64,000 bases of DNA, taken from contig JADLSH010000236.1 in assembly GCA_016169945.1 (NCBI GenBank), forward strand, positions 2,714,001 to 2,778,000. Reading direction: 5' to 3'. The number at the start of each line of letters is the position of its first letter. Positions within the stretch are counted from its first letter, which is position 1. Position numbers and translations under genes: made by a program. The DNA comes from Trachythela sp. YZ-2020. Taxonomy: Eukaryota > Cnidaria > Anthozoa > Malacalcyonacea > Clavulariidae. The notes under the pieces were generated by a model. The model was not told the DNA's origin. It did no database searches and saw nothing but the letters and a program-made list of their open reading frames with translations. Below, piece by piece: positions 23,130 to 35,029 of this stretch.

Positions 23130-23370
23130 TAATTGCTTTCGTGTTATTCTACGCACGGAAAGATGGAATTAGAAGAAGATAGCTTAAACGAGGTTAGTAA
23201 ATTACTAAATTCCGTACTTTTACTAAATTCCGTTTCCGTATTTTTATGTCCAGTGACATGGAATGGACTGTAAATATGTGACATAAAATAACATTATTTA
23301 TTTAACATAACTCTATTTCACACGTTCTTTGAAATTTACATTAACTCTTTGGCGACATCATGAAAACGCG
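23130..23370. other. unassigned stretch
   Basis: No gene recognised between the minisatellite and the foldback element. Confidence 0.4.
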
Positions 23371-24604
23371 CGAGTAGTAATATACAGGCCGATCAACCCC
23401 CTTTTGCAGGGGGGCGCAGGGGGGCGCAAACAACACTAATTAGTATGCAAGGGGGTCGCAAACACTAGCATATAGGGGGGCGCAGGGGGCCGCGAACGCA
23501 ACTCATCATTAACATAAACATAATTAATTATGTATTGACGTCATAATGATATGTAAGGCGCGTTTGGGCAAGACAGTCATTATGTTGAGTTCAGCATATT
23601 TTGTGTGCAAAAATATATGGGTTTGTTGTCGCCAGATTTATAAACTCCTTCAATCTCGTATCTAGTGAAGTATTTCTTTCTGAGTCGACCAATACTAATA
23701 AGTTTTCAAGCGTTTATTTAGTAAAGCCTATACAAGTGAGATTTACAAACATTGGCGTTAGAAACATAAATATTTTGATGCATTTGTTGCTAATGCAAAC
23801 TAAAGACACAATAGCTTAACTCATTAAGGGATTAAGTCAAAAGGTTTGTTTGGGCGAAACGAGAATATCTTAAGGTTTAATCGGCATAGCTAAGGTCTTA
23901 TAGAGCAATACAAATATATATTTGCCAAGCGATTGTTAAAGGGATTTAAACCTTACCAAGTTTCAAGCGTTTTAGATATAGCAGAGTGGGAAAAGCAGTC
24001 ATTTTTAAGCGAGATTTACAAGCATATACAAACATTGTATATAAACATTTAGCGTTTGTTAGGTAATTACGGACAATTAAGATTTTCTAGCTTAAAGATT
24101 TGAATAAATTTAGAATATATTATTTATAGGACGGGGAAATATTGTACAATGTACATACAGCACACACAGAATTAATTTTAAAGAACACATTTATTGATAA
24201 TAATTTCTTTTACATACAACACACACATAATTAATTTTTAAAACACATTTATTGATAATAATTTCTTTTCCAGCGTTGGTAAGGTCTCCAATCTGAAATC
24301 TACCCAATATTAAATATATTTTTAACAAAGTAAATAAGGTCTGCTCTGGATCTGCTTCTAAGAACGTATTATTCTTAAACTCCAAATCCTAAGAGTGAAT
24401 CATTGAATCCTAAAATTGAATAATTGAATATCGAGCGATGTTAGCTTCATATCGAACGAGCCAACCTCCATATAGAGCGAGCTTAGCTTCGAGCCGAGCT
24501 CTAAGACGTAAGGATAGACCGAAGCCGAGCTCTAACATATAAGGATAGGCCCGAGCCAAGCTTAGCATATATCTCCGAGCCTAGTATACATACCTTCGAG
24601 CCGA

Positions 24605-24775
24605 CTTATCTTCCTTATCTTTATCTTCCTTATCTTTATCTTCCTTATCTTTATCTTCCTTATCTTTATCTTGCTTATCTTTATCTTCCTTATCTTTATC
24701 TTCCTTATCTTTATCTTCCTTGTCTCTATCTTCCTTATCTTTATCCTCCTTATCTTTATCTTCCTTATCTTTATC
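24605..24775. repeat. 15-bp minisatellite, left arm of foldback
   Basis: About eleven copies of TTATCTTTATCTTCC with few variants; its inverted counterpart is at 25395-25550. Translations (DKEDK or SLSSL repeats) are open on both strands only because the unit is a multiple of three. Confidence 0.85.
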
Positions 24776-24904
24776 ATCGAGCGAGCTTAGCTCCAAATCG
24801 AGCGAGCTTTGCTCCATATCGAGCGAGCTTAGCTCCAAATCGAGCGAGCTTTGCTCCATATCGAGCGAGCTTCGCTCCAAATCGAGCGAGCTTAGCTCCA
24901 AATG

Positions 24905-25245
24905 ACTTATGACTAATGACTTATGACTTATGACTAATGACTTATGACTTATGATTAATGACTTATGACTTATGACTAATGACTTATGACTAATGACTTA
25001 TTGACTTATTGACTTATTGACTTATGACTTATGACTAATGACTTATGACTTATGACTTATGACTTATGACTAATGACTATAGTCATATATGACTATAGTC
25101 CATATTCATGGACTATAGTCATTAGTCATTAGTCATTAGTCATTAGTCATTAGTCATTAGTCATAAGTCATAAGTCATAAGTCATTAGTCATTAGTCATT
25201 AGTCATTAGTCATTAGTCATAAGTCATTAGTCATAAGTCATAAGT
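24905..25245. repeat. GACTTAT/GACTAAT heptamer palindromic array (foldback centre)
   Basis: Left of about 25102 the units read GACTTAT and GACTAAT; right of 25109 they read the complements ATAAGTC and ATTAGTC. The tip is 'gactatagtcc atattcat ggactatagtc'. The array would extrude as a cruciform. Confidence 0.85.
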
Positions 25246-26391
25246 CATTTGGAGCTAAGCTCGCTCCATTTGGAGCTAAGCTCGCTCGATATGGAGCGAA
25301 GCTCGCTCGATTTGGAGCAAAGCTCGCTCAATTTGGAGCAAAGCTCGCTCAATTTGGAGCAAAGCTCGCTCGATATGGAGCAAAGCTCGCTCGATGATAA
25401 AGATAAGGAAGATAAAGATAAGGAAGATAAAGATAAGGAAGATAGAGATAAGGAAGATAGAGACAAGGAAGATAAAGATAAGGAAGATAAAGATAAGGAA
25501 GATAAAGATAAGGAAGATAAAGATAAGGAAGATAAAGATAAGGAAGATAAGTCGCTCGGAGATATGCTTATGTTAGAGCTCGGCCAATTATTCAATTTTA
25601 GGATTCAATGATTCACTCTTAGGATTTGGAGTTTAAGAATAATACGTTCTTAGAAGCAGATTACTTTGTTAAAAATATATTTAATATTGGGTTATTATCA
25701 ATAAATGTGTTTTAAAAATTAATTATGTGTGTTGTATGTAAAAGAAATTATTATCAATAAATGTGTTCTTTAAAATTAATTCTGTGTGCTGTATGTACAT
25801 TGTACAATATTTCCCGTCCTATAAATAATATATTCTAAATTTATTCAAATCTTTAAGCTAGAAAATCTTAATTGTTAACAAACGCTAAATGTTTATATAC
25901 AATGTTTGTATATGCTTGTAAATCTATATCTAAAACGTATATATTTGTATTGCTCTATAAGACCTTAGCTATGCCGAGATATTCTCGTTTCTGACTTAAT
26001 GCTATTGTGTCTTTAGTTTGCATTAGCAACAAATGCATCAAAATATTTATGTTTCTAACGCCAATGTTTGTCTTTACTAAATTGGTCGACTCAGAAAGAA
26101 ATACTTCACTAGATACGAGATTGAAGGAGTTTATAAATCTGGCGACAACAAACTTTGCACTGCTGAACTCAACATAATGACTGTCTTCATATCATTATGA
26201 CGATTATGTTTATGTTAATGATGAGTTGCGTTAGTGTTTTATATTGGAAGTGTTTTACCCCCTTAAAATAAGACTAATACCATTTGAAATCAAGTGAACA
26301 TGAAAACAGATGAACATGAGACTGAAGTAAAAGGTGCCAAAGAAATACTAAACGATTTTGTAGACTAAGCATGTGCTGAATTTGGGGAGTA

Positions 26392-28276
26392 GTCTAGGAC
26401 CTGTAAAGGAGTTTGTATGCATTTCATTTAGGACAGATTATCTCAACTGTTTTAGGGTAAAATGACCATGGCGGTCAACATGGCATATGTGCCAAAACCC
26501 GAATCCGGGGCGAAAGTCCTGAAAATGACCACGCCCAGAAACGGCACTGTCGGCATAGCTCTAAATCCTGAACCGCCAAAGCTACAGCCTTTTTGAATTG
26601 CTTATAGTGTTTAGAATGGTTGCTTTTATGGGTGGTCACTGGAGGGTGAAATTTGTCTAGGTATCATATTTTACAAGAAAATGACTATGCACCATCCCAG
26701 GTCAACTGCTAATTATGCATCAAATTACTCATTCACCTGGCAAAGTCTATGTTTTCTTATTTCCCAAACATTTTTGTCATAGGATGAAAAAATATGCTTA
26801 TTTTAATATAATTATTATAAATTTCATAAGGAATGATATTGTTTTGTTGAGATATAACACCTTTCATTTCACTTACCCCCCGCCAGAACACGATTTCAGC
26901 CATATTTTGCCGATTTGTTTGCTTTTTATCGCCGAGCCTCGCAAGTATCATCCAAATGTTCTACTTTAACACAATGCTAGTTGACTAAAGAATAATTCAA
27001 CCAAGTTTCGTCGGGTTTTGGAGCAGTGCCATGTATTTTATATTCGATTTTGTGTCCTTCGACATTTCCTCAATTATGTAGCCATTGCAATGTCTCGCAG
27101 CTTCTCTGCCCGATAAATGCCACTTCTTCGTACACATCTGTATTTATATTACAGTATCCAAAAATAATTGATTGTAGAATAGTCCCAATCGAAAATTACT
27201 CCCATTACTCCCATTTGGGAGTGAAAAACCTTCCCTCGTTCATCAAGAACGAGAATCTAAAACAAAAGGTTCAAAATAATTTGAAAGTCTCGCGCAATCT
27301 TCACGAAAACCGCTCGTGGGCAACATTTTCACGAATACGTTTGTTCGCGATCACAGCAACCCAAACTCCCAAAGTAAAGTTAGTGTGTTTAACTGTTTAT
27401 ATGTTTTATGACAAAATAAACAAATATTCGCGTAATTTTTATTTTTCTGGTTTCCTTTAGCTATAAAAAGAAACCAGAGATTTACGCAATCTTTTGCACC
27501 TCCAAACGTATTCGTGAAAATGTTTCCCCTGTAATGTTGCCCACGAGCGGTTTTCGTGAAGATTAGACTTTCAAATTATTTTGAACCTTTTGTTTTAGAT
27601 TCTCGTTCTTGATGAACGAGGGAAGGTTTCACTCCCAAATGGGAGTAATGGGAGTAATTTTCGATTGGGACTATTCTACAATCAATTATTTTTGGATACT
27701 GTAATATAAATACAGAAAATCGAATATAAAATACATGGCACTACTCAAAACCCGACGAAACTTGGTTGAATTATTCTTTAGTCAACTAGCATTGTGTTAA
27801 AGTAGAACATTTGGATGATACTTGCGAGGCTCAAACAAATCGGCAAAATATGGCTGAAATCGTGTTCTAAGTGAAATGAAAGGTGTTATATCTCAACAAA
27901 ACAATATCATTCCTTATGAAATTTATAATAATTATATTAAAATAAGCATATTTTTTCATCCTATGATAAAAATGTTTGGGAAATAAGAAAACATAGACTT
28001 TGCCAGGTGAATGAGTAATTTGATGCATAATTAGCAGTTGACCTGGGATGGTGCATAGTCATTTTCTTGTAAAATATGATACCTAGACAAATTTCACCCT
28101 CCAGTGACCACCCATAAAAGCAACCATTCTAAACACTATAAGCAATTCAAAAGGCTGTAGCAGCTATGCCGACAGTGACATATGCCATGTTGACCGCCAT
28201 GGTCATTTTACCCTAAAACAGTTGAGATAATCTGTCCTAAATGAAATGCATACAAACTCCTTTACAGGTCCTAGAC
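26392..28276. mobile_element. near-palindromic TA-flanked element, copy 1 (1.9 kb)
   Basis: Ends GTCTAGGACCTG and CAGGTCCTAGAC, flanked by TA at 26390-26391 and 28277-28278. The two halves are inverted copies meeting near 27455, with an 80-bp-class deletion in the right arm (the 'gaatccggggcgaaagtcc' part is absent). A second copy lies at 57743-59817. No transposase is visible. TA duplication suggests a Tc1/mariner-type mobiliser. Confidence 0.8.
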
Positions 28277-28321
28277 TAGAGGACGTCATGGAAGAAGTAG
28301 TCACATGGAAGAAATATTTTA

Positions 28322-28660
28322 ATGGCCACCTATATCACAGTGTCAAGAGGGAACATCCAGCACGACACTGCAGGCTGAAAGAGATCTCATAAAACAACAG
28401 GATGAGGAATACAGACTTGCCCTTGAAGAAGATCAGCGAAAGGAGAAGGAACAGGAGAAGGAAAAAGAGGTGGCCAGAGAAAAGGATGCTTTAAGAGAAG
28501 AAAGGAAAGCAAGAGTTCCAAAAGAACCACGGATTGACGAAGATCATATCGTTGTATGTGTGAGGCATCCAAACCTCGGTACTATCACCAGAGCGTTCCC
28601 TCCTAATTGAAAGATGGATGCAGTATATAACTGGACTGGCTCTCTCTAAACTGACCCACA
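28322..28660 (+). pseudogene. UBX-like domain coding relic
   Basis: A plus-strand frame open from about 28325 to the stop at 28608 lacks an ATG. It encodes a highly charged helix (ERDLIKQQDEEYRLALEED, then Lys/Glu-rich) followed by HIVVCVRHPNLGTITRAFPP. This order, a charged helix then a beta-grasp start, is that of UBX-domain proteins (p97/VCP cofactors) and of some cnidarian HECT-type ligases. The frame continues after the stop with KMDAVYNWTGSL and another stop. It may be a retrocopy or a captured exon. The palindromic element at 26392-28276 lies just upstream. Assignment is from motif memory, moderate. Confidence 0.5.
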
Positions 28661-28784
28661 GCATGTTTAACAATATTAGTTAATCAATGGCCATAAGTAT
28701 ACATGCATGACAATGGACTTAACGTCGCTAATGAAAACTTAACAAACAGTAAAAATATAAAAATATATATATATTGTTCTGCAA

Positions 28785-29825
28785 CCTGCTCTGTACACGT
28801 TGTTACAAGGTTACCATAAAGTTCCAGTGCTTCATCGTCTGTACTTGGCATTTGCCGATTATTTTCTCTCATTAAAAAGCGAAATGCCTCTGCAAAGACT
28901 GTCTCGCAACCAAAAGGTTGTTTTTCACTCTTAAGCGAAGAAATCATTCCAAGAAGATCTGGGTCAAAATTAATCTTGTAATCTTCTGCGAGCTGAAGAT
29001 CTGGTAGGTAGTAAAGAACGTCTGGTTTGCCTGGTGGGCACTCCTGATGTTTCGTTGCTCTTTTTTATTGAGTCTAACTATTGAGTCTAACTATTTTTGA
29101 ATCAATGCCATAAAGCAGAATTGCAAGGAAGCCTTTTGTATTGGTTCTGCGCCATTATACACACCGCTATCCCTTAAGTCTTAGAAATAATTTATCCACC
29201 AATTAGCCCCGCCATACCTTCTCAGAAATGACCACCAGGATTCTATCCTTTGCTTTGATGTTGAGCGAACATACTTAAAACTGTTGTGCGATTCGGCGCC
29301 CCCGAACACCGACCAGTGAAGCCATTGTTGAATCGCTGCGACAATCTGCACGTTCTCAGTACCTCTGTCGGCCCGGATTCCTTTAGGAATCCCATTTACT
29401 ACGGTGATAGTTTTGATGTAGTAGCTTGCGATCAGCTTTGGGTCATGGTTACTGTCAGCAACTTCCAGCCACAAAACCTTCCTAGAATAACCGTCAATGC
29501 AACCATGAATATAAGAACCGAACGGACGGAGTTTATCATAGCCATCTATGTGTCATTGATAATTTGGACCTTTAGAAATATAAACGCGGCGATGTAACCT
29601 TCGCCTTGACCTTTCCTCGACACCCTGCGGGTCAAGCTGTTTCATGCATATTCGGACGGTCTCTTGATCTACTTGAACATTGTATTCACTGCGAAGTTTC
29701 TGGTGCATGGCTCGATAACCCATGCTTGAACCACTTCCTCTAAGTTCTCCGTCTATACATTGAACGACATTTTCCACGTCAAAACGCTTAAAAGTCCTTT
29801 TTAAGAAACACTTCTGAGACATATT
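28785..29825 (-). pseudogene. integrase-core (DDE-type) transposase, broken
   Basis: On the minus strand, 29822-29553 gives an N-terminal helix-turn-helix-like part (GYRAMHQKLRSEYNVQVDQE) ending at KGPNYQ and a stop. 29545-29181 gives the RNase-H-like core (VLWLEVADSNHDPKLIASYY, GIRADRGTENV, then SKQRIESWWSFLR). 29060-28785 gives a C-terminal part (PPGKPDVLYYLPDLQLAEDY to MPSTDDEALELYGNL). The RADRGTEN segment carries the second catalytic Asp, and RIESWW carries the Glu. Stops after INYF and between blocks show it is a relic. It belongs to an integrase-like transposase family found scattered in animals; the exact superfamily was not determined. Confidence 0.65.
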
Positions 29826-29959
29826 TCTGCGTAAGTAAAGCCAGAATAGAAATAATTTCGAATTAAGCTATCTCGTAAGACCATATAGTCGTTGACTCCC
29901 GCCATCTATAATAATTGTGGTGTTGACAAAATATTTTAAGCCCCGATTCCCCGAGTTGT

Positions 29960-30115
29960 TCCGTTTTCGGACTTTTGCAACTCGGATTTCGGATCTCGGA
30001 CTTTTACAACTCGGATCTCGGACTTTTGCAATTCGGATCTCGGACTTTTGCAACTCGGATTTCGGATCTCGGACTTTCACAACTCGGATCTCGGATGATA
30101 CTTATACGCTTCCGT
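29960..30115. repeat. 22-bp minisatellite, inverted copy
   Basis: Six or so units of the 22765-23125 minisatellite in reverse complement (GGACTTTTGCAACTCGGATC), ending in 'atacttatacgcttccgt', the complement of the other copy's flank. The shared flank implies dispersal as a unit. Confidence 0.8.
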
Positions 30116-30389
30116 ACACGAGAGTTGATTTTATATAGCCAGCATATTGAAATATATACGAGGAAATATATTTCGATCTTTCGTTATAAGTCCGTGGCAG
30201 TGAATAAAATAATAAATAGTAAAGCGCTCATGCTGAAATTGACGGAATCACGGGCTGCGTGCTAACGAAAAGAATTGAATTTGTTGGAATATTAAAACAA
30301 TAAAAGTAATTAATATAGACTCATGCAAATGCTTCCGCTTTAAAGGAATGTCCTTTCGAATGAAATTTTGAAAAAATCAAGGATAAAGT

Positions 30390-32095
30390 CATTTGGTTCA
30401 AATACAAATACAAATTTATTAAATAGAAATTTACAATATTGACAATTTTCACTACCTGCTAATAGCTTACATATAGAAAAAAATACTAATTAGACATATT
30501 TACAGCAGAAGGGCAAAGACAAAGTGAAAAAGTGAATAAATTTTTTAACTGACATTTAAAGAAATAAAATAATATTCTTAGTTACAAAAATATCAAAAAT
30601 ATCCGCAATTGAAATTGTCCTTTCTTAAATTATTGGTGAATTACTCTAAATTATTTTAGCTACCTTAGGCAATATATCTATTATCATGGGTGTATCAACA
30701 TAATCATTCTCAGTTTTAAGGATTGTAACAAGGGCTTGGTGTATTTGCGTTTTAAATATCTGTTTACGCTTTGAGCGAATATTCGGATCAATACTGTTCC
30801 AAATTTCAGCACCAAATCGAGAAAATGAGCGTTTCTGTATCTCCAAACGAGAATAATTTATATAAAAATTATCTTTTGCTACCGTCCTTGTGTTATATTT
30901 ATGAGAGATACACGTTTTTTGGAATAATTCTTGTAAGGCTACAGGTGCATTTCCCACTGAGATGTCGTATAATATGCTAGCAGATTCTTTGATATATATC
31001 ATATTTATAGGAAGAGTATTTGTGGAAATAAATAAAGGAATTGCGTGATCACGAAATGACTTAAAATGGAAAAGACACGTTTTTGTAAAATAAGGAGCTT
31101 TTCTATATAAATTTTGGCAGCATTTCCCCATGCTACTACACCATACAATAAATAAGGTAGAATTAAGGACCTATATATGTCTAACAAAATGTGATGTGAA
31201 ACATAATGACGTAATTTTGAGATAATTCCATGTGATGCTTCCAACTTAAATTACAATCAACAATGACACCAAGGTATTTTATATATTCTTTACATTCAAG
31301 TGGTATGTATTGTTTAGTGTTATTATCAAAGATTTTAATTGTAGGTTGGTGATTCAACGATTTCTGATTTGGACGAAAAATAACAAAATTTGATTTTTTT
31401 ATATTAAGTGTGAGCTTATTGACAGCAAGCCAATCGCAAACATTATTTAATTCAGAATTGACAACTGATTCAAGCGTTCTCAGATTTTTATTGGCATATA
31501 ATAGGTTTGTATCATCCGCAAAAAGAAAAAAGTTAGAAATCTTAGATGACTCACAGATATCGTTGATATATATCAAGAAAAGTAAAGGTCCGAGAACTGA
31601 TCCTTGAGGCACTCCACATAAAGTGGTCTCTTTATTCGATATACAATTCCCAACAAGGGTAGTTTGTGAGCGATTTTTGAGGTAAGAGGAGAATCAGTCA
31701 TTTATTACTCCTCTAATACCGTAATGATTCAATTTGCCTAACAGAATGTCGTGGTCTACAGTATCAAATGCCTTCTTCAGGTCAATAAATATTCCACAAG
31801 AAAATAGTTTATTGTCAATGTTGTTTTGAATTTTGTTGACAATGTCGAGAATGGCATGTTGTGTTGAATGCTGATGACGGAAGCCATATTGCGAGTCGCA
31901 GAAAATATTTTTCATATTTAGATAACTTTCTAAGATAAAAGTGATATGGGACGATAATTATTTGGATCAGATTCATCGTCAGCTTTGTAGATGGGTATAA
32001 TTTTTGAAATTTTTAGTTTATTAGGATAGATACCGGCTTCAATGGAGCAATTTAATATGTCTGCCAAGGGCTTGCATGGTTCAATTACACACTGA
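30390..32095 (-). mobile_element. CR1/L2-like LINE fragment (minus)
   Basis: From high to low coordinates: 32095-31930 holds the fingers (ACKPLADILNCSIEAGIYPN, then DPNNYRPIS). 31915-31694 holds QYGFRHQHSTQHAI and FIDLKKAFDTVDHDIL. 31612-31181 holds PQGSVLGPLLFLIYINDI and FLFADDTN, then LAVNKLTLNIKKSNFVIF and LGVIVDCNLSWKHH. 31244-30646 holds the C-terminal domain (LLYGVVAWGNAAKIYIEKL, then FGAEIWNSIDPNIR). A few frameshifts separate the blocks. It is 5' truncated (no endonuclease). The 3' end near 30400 is A-rich on the coding strand. Confidence 0.85.
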
Positions 32096-35029
32096 ACAAT
32101 GAATTACAAGCGCGAATAATTCAGTCATTCAAATAATTTATATTTAAGAGTTGCAAGAAATTACAGCTGTGTTACCTCTATTAAGCTCTATAACTATAAA
32201 TATTTTGCATTTAATGAAGTTTAATATGTTGAAATATATCATAAAATACTTTGGGCAACAGGCAACTTTAGCAAAACAACAAACACAACAGACCCATTTT
32301 GTGGCATATATTTTGGGCAAGGAAGTGCTCGAACAGTCTAGAGGCTCTAGCTAACCTAAGTTTTACCTAGAGGAACAGGAGGACCTCTAGGTTGCAGAGG
32401 GAGTGAGCCAGCTCTGTGCATGTTGTTCAGTGGGTTGAGGCCTGATGGTCTAGAGACCACCATTGGTTATACTGAGACAGTAAGGGCTCTCAAGACCTGA
32501 CAGAGCATGCAAAAACTGTAGGTTTTTCTAGAGGAACAGGTGGACCTCTAGATAACAGGGGAACAGGCGGACCCCCGTTCAGGTCAGTCAGCTCGTTGAA
32601 ATTGAGTCCTAGTTGGACTGGTGACCAACCATTGGTGCAGGGTACTCAACTATGTATGACTGACCCATCGAGTCTCTAGGTCAGGTAATTAGGTCGCATT
32701 TTCGACCTGAATGACCTGTAAAAAGCACTTCACGTGGCGAAGTGTTGTCCCAAAGGACAGCACTTCCCTGCCATTATTTATTTAATTCAATTCTTTGAAC
32801 AATTTGGTTACAAATTTACAAGTTACATATAGGTGATCTAGGAATATATTTGAGCATGTAGATTCGATCGATAGATCAGTACTCGGCTCTGCTTATGGGG
32901 AGGTGGGTGGGTTTTTTTTGTGTTACAAGGTTTGATACCTTGAAACAAACTTTGAAAAATTTCACTAGCACTGTTTACACACTGACTGAAATCTTGCGAA
33001 TGAGTAGGAGACGCATAAACTGTACCCAAATGTTTTAATGCAAAGAGGACCATTGTATGCATGATGGTGACAGCTGTCTTTAGGAGAGCTTTTGATTGGT
33101 TAGGCCCAAGTTTGCATCAGTTGTTCACATGCTAAGTTGCCAAGTTCAATTTCTTATCATATTTTATATTTATTAACAGACACGAGAATAAATGCCTTGT
33201 TCTGTCAAGGTATTTGAGCTTTCCCTGAGCTACATTTGGTGCATGCACTAATTGTGTTGACAGACTGGCAAGGCCTTAGGGCAAATGGAATCTTCTTGAA
33301 CATATTACATCATTAACCACAATTTATTGCTATGCATAAATTGAATATTTAATGAAGTTTAATATGTTGAAATATATCATAAAATACTTTGGGCAACAGG
33401 CAACTTTAGCAAAACAACAAACACAACAGACCCATTTTGTGGCATATATTTTGGGCAAGGAAGTGCTCGAACAGTCTAGAGGCTCTAGCTAACCTAAGTT
33501 TTTACCTAGAGGAACAGGAGGACCTCTAGGTTGCAGAGGGGGTGAGCCAGCTCTGTGCATGTTGTTCAGTGGGTTGAGGCCTGATGGTCTAGAGACCACC
33601 ATTGGTTATACTGAGACAGTAAGGGCTCTCAAGACCTGACAGAGCATGCAAAAACTGTAGGTTTTTCTAGAGGAACAGGTGGACCTCTAGATAACAGGGG
33701 AACAGGCGGACCCCCGTTCAGGTCAGTCAGCTCGTTGAAATTGAGTCCTAGTTGGACTGGTGACCAACCATTGGTGCAGGGTACTCAACTATGTATGACT
33801 GACCCATCGAGTCTCTAGGTCAGGTAATTAGGTCGCATTTTCGACCTGAATGACCTGTAAAAGCACTTCACGTGGCGAAGTGTTGTCCCAAAGGACAGCA
33901 CTTCCCTGCCATTATTTATTTAATTCAATTCTTTGAACAATTTGGTTACAAATTTACAAGTTACATATAGGTGATCTAGGAATATATTTGAGCATGTAGA
34001 TTCGATCGATAGATCAGTACTCGGCTCTGCTTATGGGGAGGTGGGTGGGTTTTTTTTGTGTTACAAGGTTTGATACCTTGAAACAAACTTTGAAAAATTT
34101 CACTAGCACTGTTTACACACTGACTGAAATCTTGCGAATGAGTAGGAGACGCATAAACTGTACCCAAATGTTTTAATGCAAAGAGGACCATTGTATGCAT
34201 GATGGTGACAGCTGTCTTTAGGAGAGCTTTTGATTGGTTAGGCCCAAGTTTGCATCAGTTGTTCACATGCTAAGTTGCCAAAGTTCAATTTCTTATCATA
34301 TTTTATATTTATTAACAGACACGAGAATAAATGCCTTGTTCTGTCAAGGTATTTGAGCTTTCCCTGAGCTACATTTGGTGCATGCACTAATTGTGTTGAC
34401 AGACTGGCAAGGCCTTAGGGCAAATGGAATCTTCTTGAACATATTACATCATTAACCACAATTTATTGCTATGCATAAATTGAATATTTAATGAAGTTTA
34501 ATATGTTGAAATATATCATAAAATACTTTGGGCAACAGGCAACTTTAGCAAAACAACAAACACAACAGACCCATTTTGTGGCATATATTTTGGGCAAGGA
34601 AGTGCTCGAACAGTCTAGAGGCTCTAGCTAACCTAAGTTTTTACCTAGAGGAACAGGAGGACCTCTAGGTTGCAGAGGGGGTGAGCCAGCTCTGTGCATG
34701 TTGTTCAGTGGGTTGAGGCCTGATGGTCTAGAGACCACCATTGGTTATACTGAGACAGTAAGGGCTCTCAAGACCTGACAGAGCATGCAAAAACTGTAGG
34801 TTTTTCTAGAGGAACAGGTGGACCCCCGTTCAGGTCAGTCAGCTCGTTGAAATTGAGTCCTAGTTGGACTGGTGACCAACCATTGGTGCAGGGTACTCAA
34901 CTATGTATGACTGACCCATCGAGTCTCTAGGTCAGGTAATTAGGTCGCATTTTCGACCTGAATGACCTGTAAAAAGCACTTCACGTGGCGAAGTGTTGTC
35001 CCAAAGGACAGCACTTCCCTGCCATTAAT

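Larger units (their letters stand above)
23373..26236. mobile_element. large foldback element with Polinton-like terminal repeats
   Basis: The left end starts AGTAGTAATATACAGGCCGA, identical to the left end of the Polinton-like element at 53181. From about 23495 to the centre near 25105 the sequence is repeated in reverse complement up to about 26233, giving two arms of over 1.1 kb. Outer arm parts (23810-24180 and 25795-26160) match the terminal repeats at 53290-53620 and 57165-57480. Inner arm parts are minisatellites (15-bp TTATCTTTATCTTCC, roughly 21-bp GAGCGAGCTTAGCTCCAAATC and GACTTAT/GACTAAT units). No gene is left. The right end lacks the outer 120 bp, so no target duplication can be tested. 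Confidence 0.75.

Noticed and set aside
22572..23156. SRTFATRISD-type repeat protein of 194 codons
   Set aside because: Frame runs through the 22-bp minisatellite in several frames and both strands at once; no unique protein part.
24562..25611. DKEDK, SLSSL and ELSSLD repeat proteins
   Set aside because: Translations of 15-bp and 21-bp arrays in the foldback arms, mirrored on both strands.
32838..34200. Repeated 74-codon ORF as a gene family
   Set aside because: It occurs only because the 1.14-kb unit is duplicated; composition is not protein-like and no domain is visible.
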